Shown in pieces: positions 1 through 6,996 of a stretch of DNA of 48,311 nt. Source of the DNA: a virus; the IMG/VR virus record IMGVR_UViG_3300037635_001647, positions 1-48,311 of that record; one strand, given 5' to 3'. Position numbers and translations under genes: made by a program. How positions within the stretch are numbered: position 1 is the stretch's first letter; the number at the start of each line of letters is the position of its first letter. The notes beneath the pieces are model-generated. The model had not been told where the DNA came from, ran no database searches, and saw only the letters and a list, made by a program, of their open reading frames with translations.

Positions 1-6
1 AACGAT

Positions 7-126
7 ATGGAAATTCTGGAGGTAAGTTTAAATGGAATGGACATAACAGATTTTTATTGGGATTGGTTAGACGATTCCATACATACAAAAGTCTGGGAAT
101 ATGCACAAGAAAATAAAAATAATTAA
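7..126 (+). CDS. Small hypothetical protein (39 aa, possibly 5'-truncated)
   Basis: The frame reads from ATG at 7 to TAA at 124-126 and gives an acidic, aromatic-rich 39-residue peptide with a DFYWDWLDD stretch and the end AQENKNN. The frame is also open from base 1, so the true start may lie upstream of the window. Its stop is four bases before the next ATG at 131, the same tight spacing as in the rest of this + strand operon, which is the main argument that it is real. No family is recognised. Confidence 0.5.
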   Translation: MEILEVSLNGMDITDFYWDWLDDSIHTKVWEYAQENKNN

Positions 127-130
127 AACT

Positions 131-406
131 ATGGCGAAAACAGAAATTAAACACAATGCTATTGAAAACGAAGTATTTGATACTTGGCGAAAAATAGAAG
201 AGGCGAAAACAACACTTAAAAACAACGGATATTTCGTTGACAATCTATGGAGTACAGAAGATGTTTTCAGGGATTTTAAATGCACAGAGGAAGAGGCACA
301 AGAAGTCCTGGAAATGGCTTTGACAAACGAAGCAACTATGGAACAAATATGGTTTGCAATTGATTTTCACGGAGAAGATAATAAATTAACAAAAATAAAT
401 AAATAG
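131..406 (+). CDS. Hypothetical protein (91 aa)
   Basis: This is a charged, mostly helical 91-residue protein with no recognised domain. An in-frame ATG at 101 would add ten residues (MHKKIKIIKT), but that start overlaps the upstream small gene. The ATG at 131 follows an A/T-rich leader and sits directly after the upstream stop, so it is preferred. The C-terminal part contains an acidic helix with TEEEAQEVLEMAL followed by a lysine-rich end. The next gene starts six bases downstream. The role is unknown; the context is an early/replication operon. Confidence 0.65.
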   Translation: MAKTEIKHNAIENEVFDTWRKIEEAKTTLKNNGYFVDNLWSTEDVFRDFKCTEEEAQEVLEMALTNEATMEQIWFAIDFHGEDNKLTKINK

Positions 407-411
407 AAATT

Positions 412-777
412 ATGGGTAGATATTACAACGGAGACATAGATGGTAAATTTATGTTCGCAGTACAAGGCAGTGATGCAGGAGAAAGATTTGGTGCAATAGA
501 GCAAGAGTCTGGTTACATTGATTATGTAGTTTATAAAGAAGATAGCTACAAGGCAATAGTAGAAGAGTTAAAAGAGATTGAAGAGACGGGAGTAGTAGAT
601 AGAGTTAACGAAATGTTTAAAGATGATTGGCTCTGGAATGACGAAAAGATGAAAAAGTTTGGAGTAAGTAGTCAAGATATGTCTGAATATGCTGATCATA
701 GAATGGGTAAGCAAATGAAAGATTATTTTGATAATAACCCAGAGGAGACTGAACTTTATTTTACGGCAGAAATATGA
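412..777 (+). CDS. Hypothetical acidic protein (121 aa)
   Basis: The gene begins MGRYYNGDIDGKF, a glycine- and aromatic-rich start of a type often seen in small phage proteins, and continues as an acidic helical protein rich in Glu, Asp, Met and Lys. I see no catalytic motif, signal peptide or membrane segment. Its stop overlaps the next gene's start in an ATGA junction (774-777), implying translational coupling. An acidic DNA-mimic role is conceivable from composition alone, but nothing in the sequence supports it specifically. Confidence 0.7.
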   Translation: MGRYYNGDIDGKFMFAVQGSDAGERFGAIEQESGYIDYVVYKEDSYKAIVEELKEIEETGVVDRVNEMFKDDWLWNDEKMKKFGVSSQDMSEYADHRMGKQMKDYFDNNPEETELYFTAEI

Positions 778-1145
778 AAACAATACTTTTAATTATGGCA
801 CTATTTTTATACGATTTTGAAGAACAAGGTTTTTTAGTTACTGCTACAATATACCACGCAACTCCAGAACAATGCAATGCAGATTATTTAACTACTGCAA
901 GTGGTAAGAAAATTAATGAAGACAACCCACAAGATCATAGGTGGGTTGCAGTAAGCAGAGATCTTGAGCAGTTAGGATTTAAGATGGGCGAAAAGATTCT
1001 TGTTGAAAACGCAGACGAAATGAATGGAGTCTGGACAATAGAAGATCGAATGAATAAAAGGTGGATCAGTAGAATAGACTTTTTAGTAAACAAATCTAAA
1101 AAGGGAGGTAAATGGAATAACGTAATAATAAGTTTAATAGAATGA
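774..1145 (+). CDS. RlpA-like / 3D-domain double-psi beta-barrel protein (putative cell-wall lytic enzyme)
   Basis: The 123-residue protein starts with a short hydrophobic stretch (MKTILLIMALFL), which could be a weak signal or anchor. From about residue 21 it has the layout of the RlpA/3D double-psi barrel: VTATIY, then TTASGKKIN (about 40-48), WVAVSRDLEQLGFKMGE, and a final block with GVWTIEDRMN and SRIDFLV. The Asp-containing DRMN and RID elements correspond to the acidic residues conserved in these folds. Known members bind or cleave peptidoglycan (lytic transglycosylase activity) at the cell wall, so a lysis or wall-remodelling role is inferred. It is unusual to find it in the replication arm. 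It overlaps its neighbours by 4 bp on each side (774-777 and 1142-1145). Confidence 0.6.
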   Translation: MKTILLIMALFLYDFEEQGFLVTATIYHATPEQCNADYLTTASGKKINEDNPQDHRWVAVSRDLEQLGFKMGEKILVENADEMNGVWTIEDRMNKRWISRIDFLVNKSKKGGKWNNVIISLIE

Positions 1146-1267
1146 AAAAAATAATAAAACAAATTTTATTTGAAAAATTAAAATTAAGACCAAACTTTAA
1201 TTTAATTAGAAAATTACAACAAAAATTAGATCAATTTAAATATGAAAAAAATAAAGAAAAAAATTAG
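1142..1267 (+). CDS. Small basic hypothetical protein (41 aa)
   Basis: The ATG at 1142 overlaps the upstream TGA in an ATGA junction, and the frame ends at TAG 1265-1267. The product is a 41-residue, very lysine-rich, amphipathic helical peptide. Coupling to the upstream RlpA-like gene and the lack of any other gene in this stretch favour it being translated. With this AT-rich composition a chance ORF cannot be excluded, and no family is recognised. Confidence 0.45.
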   Translation: MKKIIKQILFEKLKLRPNFNLIRKLQQKLDQFKYEKNKEKN

Positions 1268-1382
1268 ACAATACAGAAGCAATCAGGGGCGAAGTCCTGA
1301 AAAAATGGAAGAATCATATAAGGTAATGTTTATATCTATTGTAATGATATTAATAATTACTTGCATATTAATTTTAAAATAG
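1242..1382 (+). CDS. Small single-pass membrane protein (46 aa)
   Basis: The frame starts inside the end of the preceding small gene, in another frame, and encodes 46 residues. The N-terminal half is strongly basic (MKKIKKKIRQYR). The C-terminal half, residues about 28-45, is an uninterrupted hydrophobic segment, VMFISIVMILIITCILIL, that fits one transmembrane helix. Topology would be N-in by the positive-inside rule. Its place right after an RlpA/3D cell-wall protein makes a small holin-like or accessory lysis peptide possible, but that is inference from context only. Confidence 0.55.
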   Translation: MKKIKKKIRQYRSNQGRSPEKMEESYKVMFISIVMILIITCILILK

Positions 1383-1415
1383 TTACTTTTACATACACAA
1401 ATTAATTCAAATCAA

Positions 1416-1586
1416 ATGGGAAGATCAAGCGAAAAATTTATCGAAATTAGAGAGCAAGAGCAAGATTCTAAGCCTCTATCAAAACCACCAACAGAATTCT
1501 TATGGAAAGAATATTTTACAATGTTGGGAGAATGTTATAATTATAAACCAAATACACAAAAAAACAATGAAGAAAGGAATATTTAA
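1416..1586 (+). CDS. Small hypothetical protein (56 aa)
   Basis: This 56-residue protein starts MGRSSEKFIEIREQEQ and has a proline-containing centre (SKPPTEFLW) with a YNYKPN stretch. It begins after an A/T-rich 33-base gap and its end overlaps the next ORF by 20 bp in another frame. The non-random composition (charged N-terminus, aromatic centre) supports a true gene. Function is unknown. Confidence 0.55.
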   Translation: MGRSSEKFIEIREQEQDSKPLSKPPTEFLWKEYFTMLGECYNYKPNTQKNNEERNI

Positions 1587-1881
1587 TATGTATGTCAAAC
1601 TTATCTGTGATGGATTAGATCTAACTGAAGAAGAATTATTTTCTTCATCAAGGAAGAGAGAGTTGGCAAAAGCAAGACAGATACTTTACAACTTATGTTA
1701 CCAGAGACCAATGACAATAAATCAAATCATTTCTCTTATGGATAATAAAGGATATAGTACTACTTATGAGACTGTAAGAAATGGAATCAATAAAATTAAA
1801 GAAGATATTATATCTAGTAAGGATAAAGATTTCCAGGTTTTTATATCTAAATGTTTAGAAAAAGCAGAACAATGTTGTTAA
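1567..1881 (+). CDS. DnaA domain IV-like helix-turn-helix protein (divergent)
   Basis: The 104-residue product may start at 1567 or at the in-frame ATG at 1588 (97 aa), which avoids the overlap with the preceding gene. The core (residues about 28-80) reads SRKRELAKARQILYNL, then MTINQIISLMDNKGY and a final helix around TVRNGINKIK. This matches the helix spacing of DnaA domain IV, which recognises DnaA boxes through a helix-turn-helix. It shares SRKR-x4-AR(Q/R)I with the clearer DnaA-like protein at 8985-9431. The GGRDHTT-type signature itself is degenerate here, so DNA binding is inferred. No AAA+ domain is present, so it cannot be an ATP-driven initiator. It may bind origin DNA or act as a regulator. 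Confidence 0.5.
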   Translation: MKKGIFNMYVKLICDGLDLTEEELFSSSRKRELAKARQILYNLCYQRPMTINQIISLMDNKGYSTTYETVRNGINKIKEDIISSKDKDFQVFISKCLEKAEQCC

Positions 1882-2276
1882 GTCCATTAGATAGTTTGTA
1901 TAAAGTATGGGAAGAGGCTAACTCAGATTCTAAAACCATAAAACTAACAACTAAAAATGATGATGCTATATTGTTCAAAGGTATAAAGATCGTCAACTCA
2001 TCTAAAGGAATAAAAATATACAATACAAAAAAAGCAGGACTAGATTATAAGGAGATTAGTTACGATGACTATATTTATTTTATAAATAGAGGTTTTAGAA
2101 GTGGTGTTTATCATATACTTAAAAGAACTTACAAAGAACAGATTGATGCCATCACGCAAAAAATTCAAAACGAGGTAAACCAAAGAAACAATAAAAAGCA
2201 TTACGATTACCTAAAACAAAAGAGGGATAACATTATAAAAAAATACACACAAATTATTAAAAAAGAGAAATTATGA
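1872..2276 (+). CDS. Hypothetical basic protein (134 aa)
   Basis: The ATG at 1872 is preferred over an in-frame ATG at 1851, because it overlaps the preceding gene by only 10 bp. The N-terminal half looks like a small beta-rich domain (KTIKLTTKNDD, ILFKGIKIVNSSKGIKIYNT) and the C-terminal half is a long, very basic helix with coiled-coil character ending KKYTQIIKKEKL. No family is recognised. It lies between the DnaA-like gene and the annealing protein and overlaps the latter by 4 bp, so a nucleic-acid-associated role is plausible but unproven. Confidence 0.65.
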   Translation: MLLSPLDSLYKVWEEANSDSKTIKLTTKNDDAILFKGIKIVNSSKGIKIYNTKKAGLDYKEISYDDYIYFINRGFRSGVYHILKRTYKEQIDAITQKIQNEVNQRNNKKHYDYLKQKRDNIIKKYTQIIKKEKL

Positions 2277-2866
2277 CAAAAACTACGACTACATTCAAAG
2301 CATTAGCATCTATCAATGTTAAGGATAAAATTGAAAAAAAGGGAAGATTTGATTATTTGTCTTGGGCATATGCTTGGGCAATTATAAAAGACAAGTACCC
2401 AGATGCAAACAGAAAAGTATATGAATCAGATCACACGGGTTTAAATTATTTTACAGACGGAAATACTGCCTATGTAAAGGTTGGTGTAACTGTTGGTGGA
2501 GTAGAACACATTGATTACTTACCGATTATGAATCATCAGAACAGATCTATAAAGGTAGAAAACGTAACATCTTTTGATGTAAACAAAGCTATTCAAAGAT
2601 CAATGGTAAAAGCTATTGGAATGCACGGATTAGGATTGTCTTTATGGGCAGGCGAAGACCTGGTTGATGTTTCAGAAGAAAAGCCACCTGTAAAGAAAAG
2701 TGTTAAGCCATCTTTAAAGAAGACTCATAAAAATTGGGCAGATTGTGTATCATACATAAAGAACAACAAGTCAGTTCCGTTTGCACAATTAATAAAAAAT
2801 CTAGAAGATAGATTTACAATTCCTGCATCTAATAAGAAAGAATTAAATTCTTACTATGCTAACTAA
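2273..2866 (+). CDS. Single-strand annealing protein, Sak family (DUF1071-type)
   Basis: The 197-residue protein carries the conserved blocks of the Sak/DUF1071 recombinase group: FDYLSWAYAW near residues 26-35, the LPIMNHQNRSIKV stretch, and FDVNKAIQRSMVKAIGMHGL near 100-122 followed by LWAGEDL. These proteins form rings on ssDNA and anneal complementary strands in phage homologous recombination, working with a 5'-3' exonuclease. The residues after about 135 form a lysine-rich linker and a small C-terminal region, possibly for partner contacts. It overlaps the exonuclease gene by 11 bp, which is the expected Red-like pair. Confidence in the family is high; the exact subfamily name is less certain. 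Confidence 0.85.
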   Translation: MTKTTTTFKALASINVKDKIEKKGRFDYLSWAYAWAIIKDKYPDANRKVYESDHTGLNYFTDGNTAYVKVGVTVGGVEHIDYLPIMNHQNRSIKVENVTSFDVNKAIQRSMVKAIGMHGLGLSLWAGEDLVDVSEEKPPVKKSVKPSLKKTHKNWADCVSYIKNNKSVPFAQLIKNLEDRFTIPASNKKELNSYYAN

Positions 2867-3593
2867 AAAGGAGATACTAGATAAACTAAAGGACGATAAG
2901 GAATACTATGGGAAGTTTGGTAAACAATATATGTCAAACTCTGATATATGGACTTTATTAAAAGAGCCACACAAGTATGGTCAAGGAAAGGAAGAAACTG
3001 TACCAATGGTTGCAGGAAGATATTTTCACGTTTCAATATTAGAGCCTGAAAAAGTAGGTATGTTTAATATTATAGACTCTTCAACGAGATCTACAAAAGC
3101 ATACAAGGAGGCATCAGCTGAAGAGGGTAAGATTTTACTACTGAAAAAAGAGCAGGATCATTTAGATTTTTTAATTAACAAAGTAAGATCAAACTTTAGG
3201 TTTCATTCTGATATATTTAACCCATTAAATCAATATGAAGTACCAGGAATTACTGAACTATTTGGATTGAAGTGGAAAGGTAAAGCAGACATCATCACTC
3301 CTGACATATTAATTGACATCAAGACTACCTCAAACATAGATAAATTTAAGTGGAGTTCTCGTGACTATAATTACGACAGTCAAGCATATATTTATCAGCA
3401 AATATTCGGTAAACCTGTAATATTTTATGTAGTTTGCAAGGTTTCTGGTCGACTAGGTATTTTTACACCAACTGAAGATTTTTTAATTGGTGGTAGAGCA
3501 AAGGTGCAAAAGGCGATTGAAGTTTATAATAATTTCTTTACCGAAAATGCAGTGATGGAAATATCTCAACATATTACAATACAAGATTTATAA
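2856..3593 (+). CDS. PD-(D/E)XK exonuclease (RecE/lambda-exo-like partner of the annealing protein)
   Basis: The nuclease core is visible as GKADIITPDILIDIKTT, with metal ligands D145 and D154-x-K156, followed by the SQAYIYQ helix near residue 173 that this group uses for DNA end handling. The N-terminal half (NSDIWTLLKEPHKY and the AGRYFHVSILEP block) matches the PDDEXK exonucleases of the RecE/DUF3799 type. It is expected to resect dsDNA ends and hand ssDNA to the annealing protein encoded just upstream, in the cytoplasm during replication and recombination. Length (245 aa) fits the lambda-exo class. The start at 2856 lies inside the upstream gene, giving tight coupling. Confidence 0.85.
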   Translation: MLTKKEILDKLKDDKEYYGKFGKQYMSNSDIWTLLKEPHKYGQGKEETVPMVAGRYFHVSILEPEKVGMFNIIDSSTRSTKAYKEASAEEGKILLLKKEQDHLDFLINKVRSNFRFHSDIFNPLNQYEVPGITELFGLKWKGKADIITPDILIDIKTTSNIDKFKWSSRDYNYDSQAYIYQQIFGKPVIFYVVCKVSGRLGIFTPTEDFLIGGRAKVQKAIEVYNNFFTENAVMEISQHITIQDL

Positions 3594-3596
3594 AAA

Positions 3597-3627
3597 AGGA
3601 GTCAGATGTGCTTCTCCTACTAAGCAC
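3597..3627 (+). promoter_or_regulatory. Two competing hairpins in the leader of the SSB-like gene
   Basis: Between the exonuclease stop and the next start, AGGAG (3597-3601) can pair with CTCCT (3614-3618). Alternatively GTGCTT (3608-3613) can pair with AAGCAC (3622-3627). The two pairings overlap in space and exclude each other. The AGGAG is also the only clear Shine-Dalgarno-like string nearby. This could be an attenuator or translational switch, but both stems are short. Confidence 0.3.
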
Positions 3628-3648
3628 TCAAAATTAATACTTTATATT

Positions 3649-3912
3649 ATGTCACAAGACAAAATTTTTGCAGACGGATTTCTTTTCAAAAGAAGAGAAA
3701 ACGCACCAGAGTTCGTAATCGGTAACATCAGCGTAAAAGTTGAAGAAGCTATTACATTTTTAAAAGCTAATCATAAAAATGGTTGGGTAAATTTAAATGT
3801 ATTAACGGCAAAGTCTGGAAAGCCTTATGTTGAACTAGATACTTTCGTACCTAAAAAACAAGAGGATCAACCTGCAAAGGAAGAAGAAAAAACTGCAGAC
3901 TTACCTTTTTAA
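3649..3912 (+). CDS. Small SSB-like protein with acidic DLPF C-terminal tip
   Basis: The 87-residue protein has a compact beta-rich body (FLFKRRENAPEFVIGNISVKV, then GWVNLNVLTAKSGKPYVELD) and a charged tail KKQEDQPAKEEEKTADLPF. An acidic flexible tail ending in D-(L/I)-P-F is the hallmark by which bacterial and phage SSBs recruit partner proteins. The position directly after the annealing protein and exonuclease supports a single-strand-binding role. The body is shorter than a typical SSB OB-fold (about 110 aa), so it may be a minimal or different ssDNA-binding fold. It is closed by a terminator at 3935. Confidence 0.55.
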   Translation: MSQDKIFADGFLFKRRENAPEFVIGNISVKVEEAITFLKANHKNGWVNLNVLTAKSGKPYVELDTFVPKKQEDQPAKEEEKTADLPF

Positions 3913-3934
3913 TTAGAGGTAAAGTATTAAGTAT

Positions 3935-3956
3935 AGGGGAGGCAACTCCCCTTTTC
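3935..3956 (+). terminator. Rho-independent terminator with GNRA-type tetraloop
   Basis: AGGGGAG (3935-3941) pairs perfectly with CTCCCCT (3946-3952) around the loop GCAA, and is followed by a T-rich run. It lies 22 bases after the SSB-like gene and closes the first + strand transcription unit. Confidence 0.85.
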
Positions 3957-3965
3957 TTTTATCTT

Positions 3966-4000
3966 GTCTATGTCGGAAATGTTAATTTTTTCCCTTAGAC
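3966..4000. repeat. Imperfect inverted repeat in the intergenic region before the primase gene
   Basis: GTCTA (3966-3970) and TAGAC (3996-4000) form outer arms. An inner pair, GGAAA (3975-3979) with TTTCC (3988-3992), sits around an AT-rich centre. It follows the terminator and precedes a purine-rich, AT-rich stretch. It could be an operator, a cruciform at an origin, or an RNA hairpin at the start of the primase transcript. Function is unproven. Confidence 0.4.
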
Positions 4001-4031
4001 GTGGCAAACAAAAAAATATAATAAAAAAAAC

Positions 4032-4047
4032 TATATATATATATATA
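4032..4047. repeat. (TA)8 dinucleotide run, possible DNA-unwinding element or promoter region
   Basis: Eight TA repeats lie 19 bases upstream of the primase-helicase start, after a run rich in A. The 154-base gap 3913-4066 (terminator, inverted repeat, A-tract, TA run) is the largest non-coding stretch of the + strand arm, so it is the best candidate here for a promoter and/or a replication origin. No TAnnTTTG box was found in it. Confidence 0.4.
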
Positions 4048-4066
4048 GGATCACAAAATCAACATA

Positions 4067-6493
4067 ATGGAAGAAAGTAAAATAACGATATTTAGAAATA
4101 TCAAGGACACCTCAACTCCTTTTTATAGAGACTTAGACTCTATCTTAGATAGAATTAAAGATGGTAAGTCAAAAGAACTTATAAAGCAAATAAGAAAAGA
4201 AAAGGATAAAAAAGTACGGCAAGAACTTAAAAAAAATCTACCTGCAATTTGTTTTTCAGGAACATTTAAAAAGAGAGCAGACGATTCAATACTTGAGCAT
4301 AGTGGTTTTATATGCCTGGATTTTGATGGCTACAACACAAAGAAAGATATGATTTCTGAAAAGGAAAGATTATCAAAGGATAGATATGTCTATTCTGTTT
4401 TTGTTTCTCCTAGTGGTAATGGTTTGAAAGCTTTGGTTAAAATACCAAAAGAGCCTGACAATCATAAATTATTTTTTTTATCTCTTGAGAAATATTTTAA
4501 ATCAGACTACTTTGATAAAACATCAAAGAATATTTCAAGGGTATGTTATGAATCATATGACCCTCTGCTTCACTTAAATGCAAACTCACAGGTTTGGAAA
4601 AAAATAGAAGAGCAAGAATATAAACCCGTAGATAAGTACACTGCAAGACCTACAATACCAGTCACAGACGAAAATAAAATTGTAGATATACTTATGAAAT
4701 GGTGGAATAAAAAATATGGATTAAAAAGTGGCGAAAGAAACAATAATGTTTATGTACTTGCGGCTGCTTTTAACGACTATGGAGTTAATAAATCTTTAGC
4801 TGAATACATTATGTCATCTTTTGAATCAAGTGACTTCTCAGCCTCTGAAATTAAGACCACAATAAACTCTGCGTACCTACATACTCAAAACTTTGGATCT
4901 AAATACTATGAAGATGAGGACAAGGTAAATCAAGTAAGAATGAAACTCAAACGTGGAGTATCAAAAAAAGAGATCCGTCTTCAATTATCTGAATCAAATA
5001 TTGAAGATGCAGTTATTGACTCTGTGATTCACACAATCGAGGAAGATGAAAGCGATAAAAGATTTTGGACTAAGAATGAGAAAGGTGTAATAAATATAAT
5101 ACATTATCTTTTTAGACAATTCCTGGAGGACAATGGTTTTTATAAGTATGCTCCAGAGGGTAGTAAGAACTTTATATTTGTAAGAGTAACCAATAATTTA
5201 ATTGATCACACAAACGAAGAGGAGATAAAGGATTTTGTTTTGGGATATTTAGAGGTATTAGATGATATGTCTGTTTATAATTACTTTGCAGACAAGACAA
5301 GATTTTTTAGAGAGGAGTTTTTATCTCTACTTGGAACAGTAGATGTTTATTTTATAGAAGATGATAAACATACTGCCTACTTATATTACAGAAACTGTGC
5401 AGTAAAAGTTCAAAAAGATAGCAAGACTGCCATTGATTATTTAGATCTAGGTGGTTACGTTTGGAAAGACCAGGTAATAGATAGAGACTTTGATCTTTGC
5501 GATACATATGAATGTGACTACAAAACATTCATCAGTAATATTGCAGGAGGCGACAAACTAACTATAAGATCTATGGAAAGCACTATAGGTTACTTATTAC
5601 ACGCATACAAAAATTTTTCATATTGTCCTGCCGTAATTTTAAATGATGAGGTTATATCTGAGAATCCTGAAGGAGGAACAGGAAAAGGTTTGTTTATGAA
5701 TGCCATCAATCAAATGAAAAAATTAGTTGTAATAGATGGTAAGGCTTTTAATTTTGAGAAATCATTTGCATATCAATTAGTATCTGCTGACACACAAGTA
5801 TTATGTTTTGATGATGTAAAAAAACATTTTGATTTTGAAAGATTATTTAGTGTGGTTACGGAAGGACTAACACTTGAAAAGAAAAATAAAGATGCAATCA
5901 AGATACCATTTAATAAATCTCCAAAGGTTGCAATCACAACTAACTACGCAATTAAAGGTAAGGGTAATTCATTTGAAAGAAGAAAATGGGAGTTAGAGTT
6001 TAAACAATTCTATACAAAAGACTTTACACCATTAGTAGAGTTTGGTAAACTTTTATTCTCAGAGTGGTCTCAAGAAGAATGGTGTATATTTGATAATTAT
6101 ATGGTAGAAAATTTAATGTTCTATCTTAAAAACGGTTTATTAAAATCTAAGTTTAAGAATTTATCTATTAGAAAGCTATCAGCAGAAACTTGTCACGAGT
6201 TTATAGAATGGTGTGGGTTAATTGATGGGATTGCAAAACACGATTCTTTAAAATTTGATCAAAAAATTTATAAAAATGAACTATATTTAGAATTCATTCA
6301 AGACAATCCTGATTATGCTCCAAAAGCTAAGATGACAATATCCAGGACTGCGTTTTATAAATGGTTAAAAGCTTTCGCTATTTTTCAAACAGGTTTAGAG
6401 CCAATGGAGGACAGAGATATGAATGGAAAGTGGATGATAATATACACGGACAAAAACAAAAAAGTAAAACCTAAAGATGAATTGGAGTTCTGA
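4067..6493 (+). CDS. Primase-helicase: BT4734-like primase N-domain fused to SF3 (D5-like) helicase
   Basis: The 808-residue protein has an N-terminal BT4734/VirE-type domain. Residues 59-90 contain the GFICLDFDGY motif (D85, D87 as metal ligands), followed by SPSGNGLKALVKI at 114-126, as in archaeo-eukaryotic-type primases. The C-terminal half holds a superfamily 3 helicase: Walker A NPEGGTGKG (533-541, K540), Walker B VLCFDDV (D582, D583) and a VAITTNY sensor region near 625. Such fusions prime and unwind DNA at the phage fork. The BT4734 domain is strongly associated with Bacteroidetes elements. The gene begins a new transcription unit after the terminator and overlaps the next gene by 17 bp. 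Confidence 0.85.
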   Translation: MEESKITIFRNIKDTSTPFYRDLDSILDRIKDGKSKELIKQIRKEKDKKVRQELKKNLPAICFSGTFKKRADDSILEHSGFICLDFDGYNTKKDMISEKERLSKDRYVYSVFVSPSGNGLKALVKIPKEPDNHKLFFLSLEKYFKSDYFDKTSKNISRVCYESYDPLLHLNANSQVWKKIEEQEYKPVDKYTARPTIPVTDENKIVDILMKWWNKKYGLKSGERNNNVYVLAAAFNDYGVNKSLAEYIMSSFESSDFSASEIKTTINSAYLHTQNFGSKYYEDEDKVNQVRMKLKRGVSKKEIRLQLSESNIEDAVIDSVIHTIEEDESDKRFWTKNEKGVINIIHYLFRQFLEDNGFYKYAPEGSKNFIFVRVTNNLIDHTNEEEIKDFVLGYLEVLDDMSVYNYFADKTRFFREEFLSLLGTVDVYFIEDDKHTAYLYYRNCAVKVQKDSKTAIDYLDLGGYVWKDQVIDRDFDLCDTYECDYKTFISNIAGGDKLTIRSMESTIGYLLHAYKNFSYCPAVILNDEVISENPEGGTGKGLFMNAINQMKKLVVIDGKAFNFEKSFAYQLVSADTQVLCFDDVKKHFDFERLFSVVTEGLTLEKKNKDAIKIPFNKSPKVAITTNYAIKGKGNSFERRKWELEFKQFYTKDFTPLVEFGKLLFSEWSQEEWCIFDNYMVENLMFYLKNGLLKSKFKNLSIRKLSAETCHEFIEWCGLIDGIAKHDSLKFDQKIYKNELYLEFIQDNPDYAPKAKMTISRTAFYKWLKAFAIFQTGLEPMEDRDMNGKWMIIYTDKNKKVKPKDELEF

Positions 6494-6737
6494 TTTCAAA
6501 TGGTGCATTGATAATGATTGGCAAGTTTATATAAAGCCAATAAATACAATGTACTTTAAAATAGCAATCAGAAAAGGAGGTATATCTACAAATGGTAAGG
6601 ATAGGTTTTATGATACTAAAAAAAATATTACATTATACAGTAAAGAACATTTAGGAAAAATAGAATATAAAACTCAGAAAAAAGCAATGGAAAAATTGCC
6701 TGAAGTTTACAAATACCTCCGAGAAACCTATGGATAA
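6477..6737 (+). CDS. Hypothetical protein (86 aa)
   Basis: The start at 6477 lies inside the end of the primase-helicase gene. The product is a small basic protein with aromatic residues (WCIDNDWQVYIKP near the N-terminus), a central beta-like region and a C-terminal helix KKAMEKLPEVYKYLRETYG. No family is recognised. It overlaps the next gene by 8 bp, so it is co-translated in the replication operon. Confidence 0.65.
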   Translation: MNWSSDFKWCIDNDWQVYIKPINTMYFKIAIRKGGISTNGKDRFYDTKKNITLYSKEHLGKIEYKTQKKAMEKLPEVYKYLRETYG

Positions 6738-6996
6738 ATACGACCCTTTTGAGGGTGTTTTTGATGAATATGATGAAGAAGAATTACATTGGGCTATGTT
6801 GAATTCATACGATGTTATTGTAAATGACATCAAGATTGAAGATATAGTAATTACAGATGTAGAGTTTTTTATTCACGACATAAGTTCAAAAGTTAAAAAA
6901 TCATCTATAGATATTTTGATAGCTTATTTTGAAGAAACAGAAGAGTACGAAAGGTGTGCTGTATTATTAAAAATAAAAAACAATTTAGATGATTGA
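6730..6996 (+). CDS. Hypothetical acidic protein (88 aa)
   Basis: This is a strongly acidic protein: DKYDPFEGVFDEYDEEEL at the start, then IEDIVITDVEFFIHDISS, ending in a helical segment YFEETEEYERCAVLLKIKN. The C-terminal helix resembles the short helical pairs that many phage proteins use for dimerisation. There is no catalytic motif. It overlaps both neighbours by 8 bp. Function is unknown. Confidence 0.65.
   Translation: MDKYDPFEGVFDEYDEEELHWAMLNSYDVIVNDIKIEDIVITDVEFFIHDISSKVKKSSIDILIAYFEETEEYERCAVLLKIKNNLDD

Noticed and set aside
67-285. Open frame on the - strand at the left end
   Set aside because: It lies opposite the + strand genes 7-126 and 131-406, has a low-complexity Phe/Ile/Ser composition and no leader; it is a shadow frame.
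412-777. Antirestriction or DNA-mimic protein
   Set aside because: The protein is acidic, but no recognisable ArdA- or Ocr-type sequence pattern is present, so it is left as hypothetical.
568-1162. - strand frames opposite the 412-777 and 774-1145 genes
   Set aside because: Phe/Ile/Leu-rich antisense shadows of acidic/Lys-rich coding sequence.
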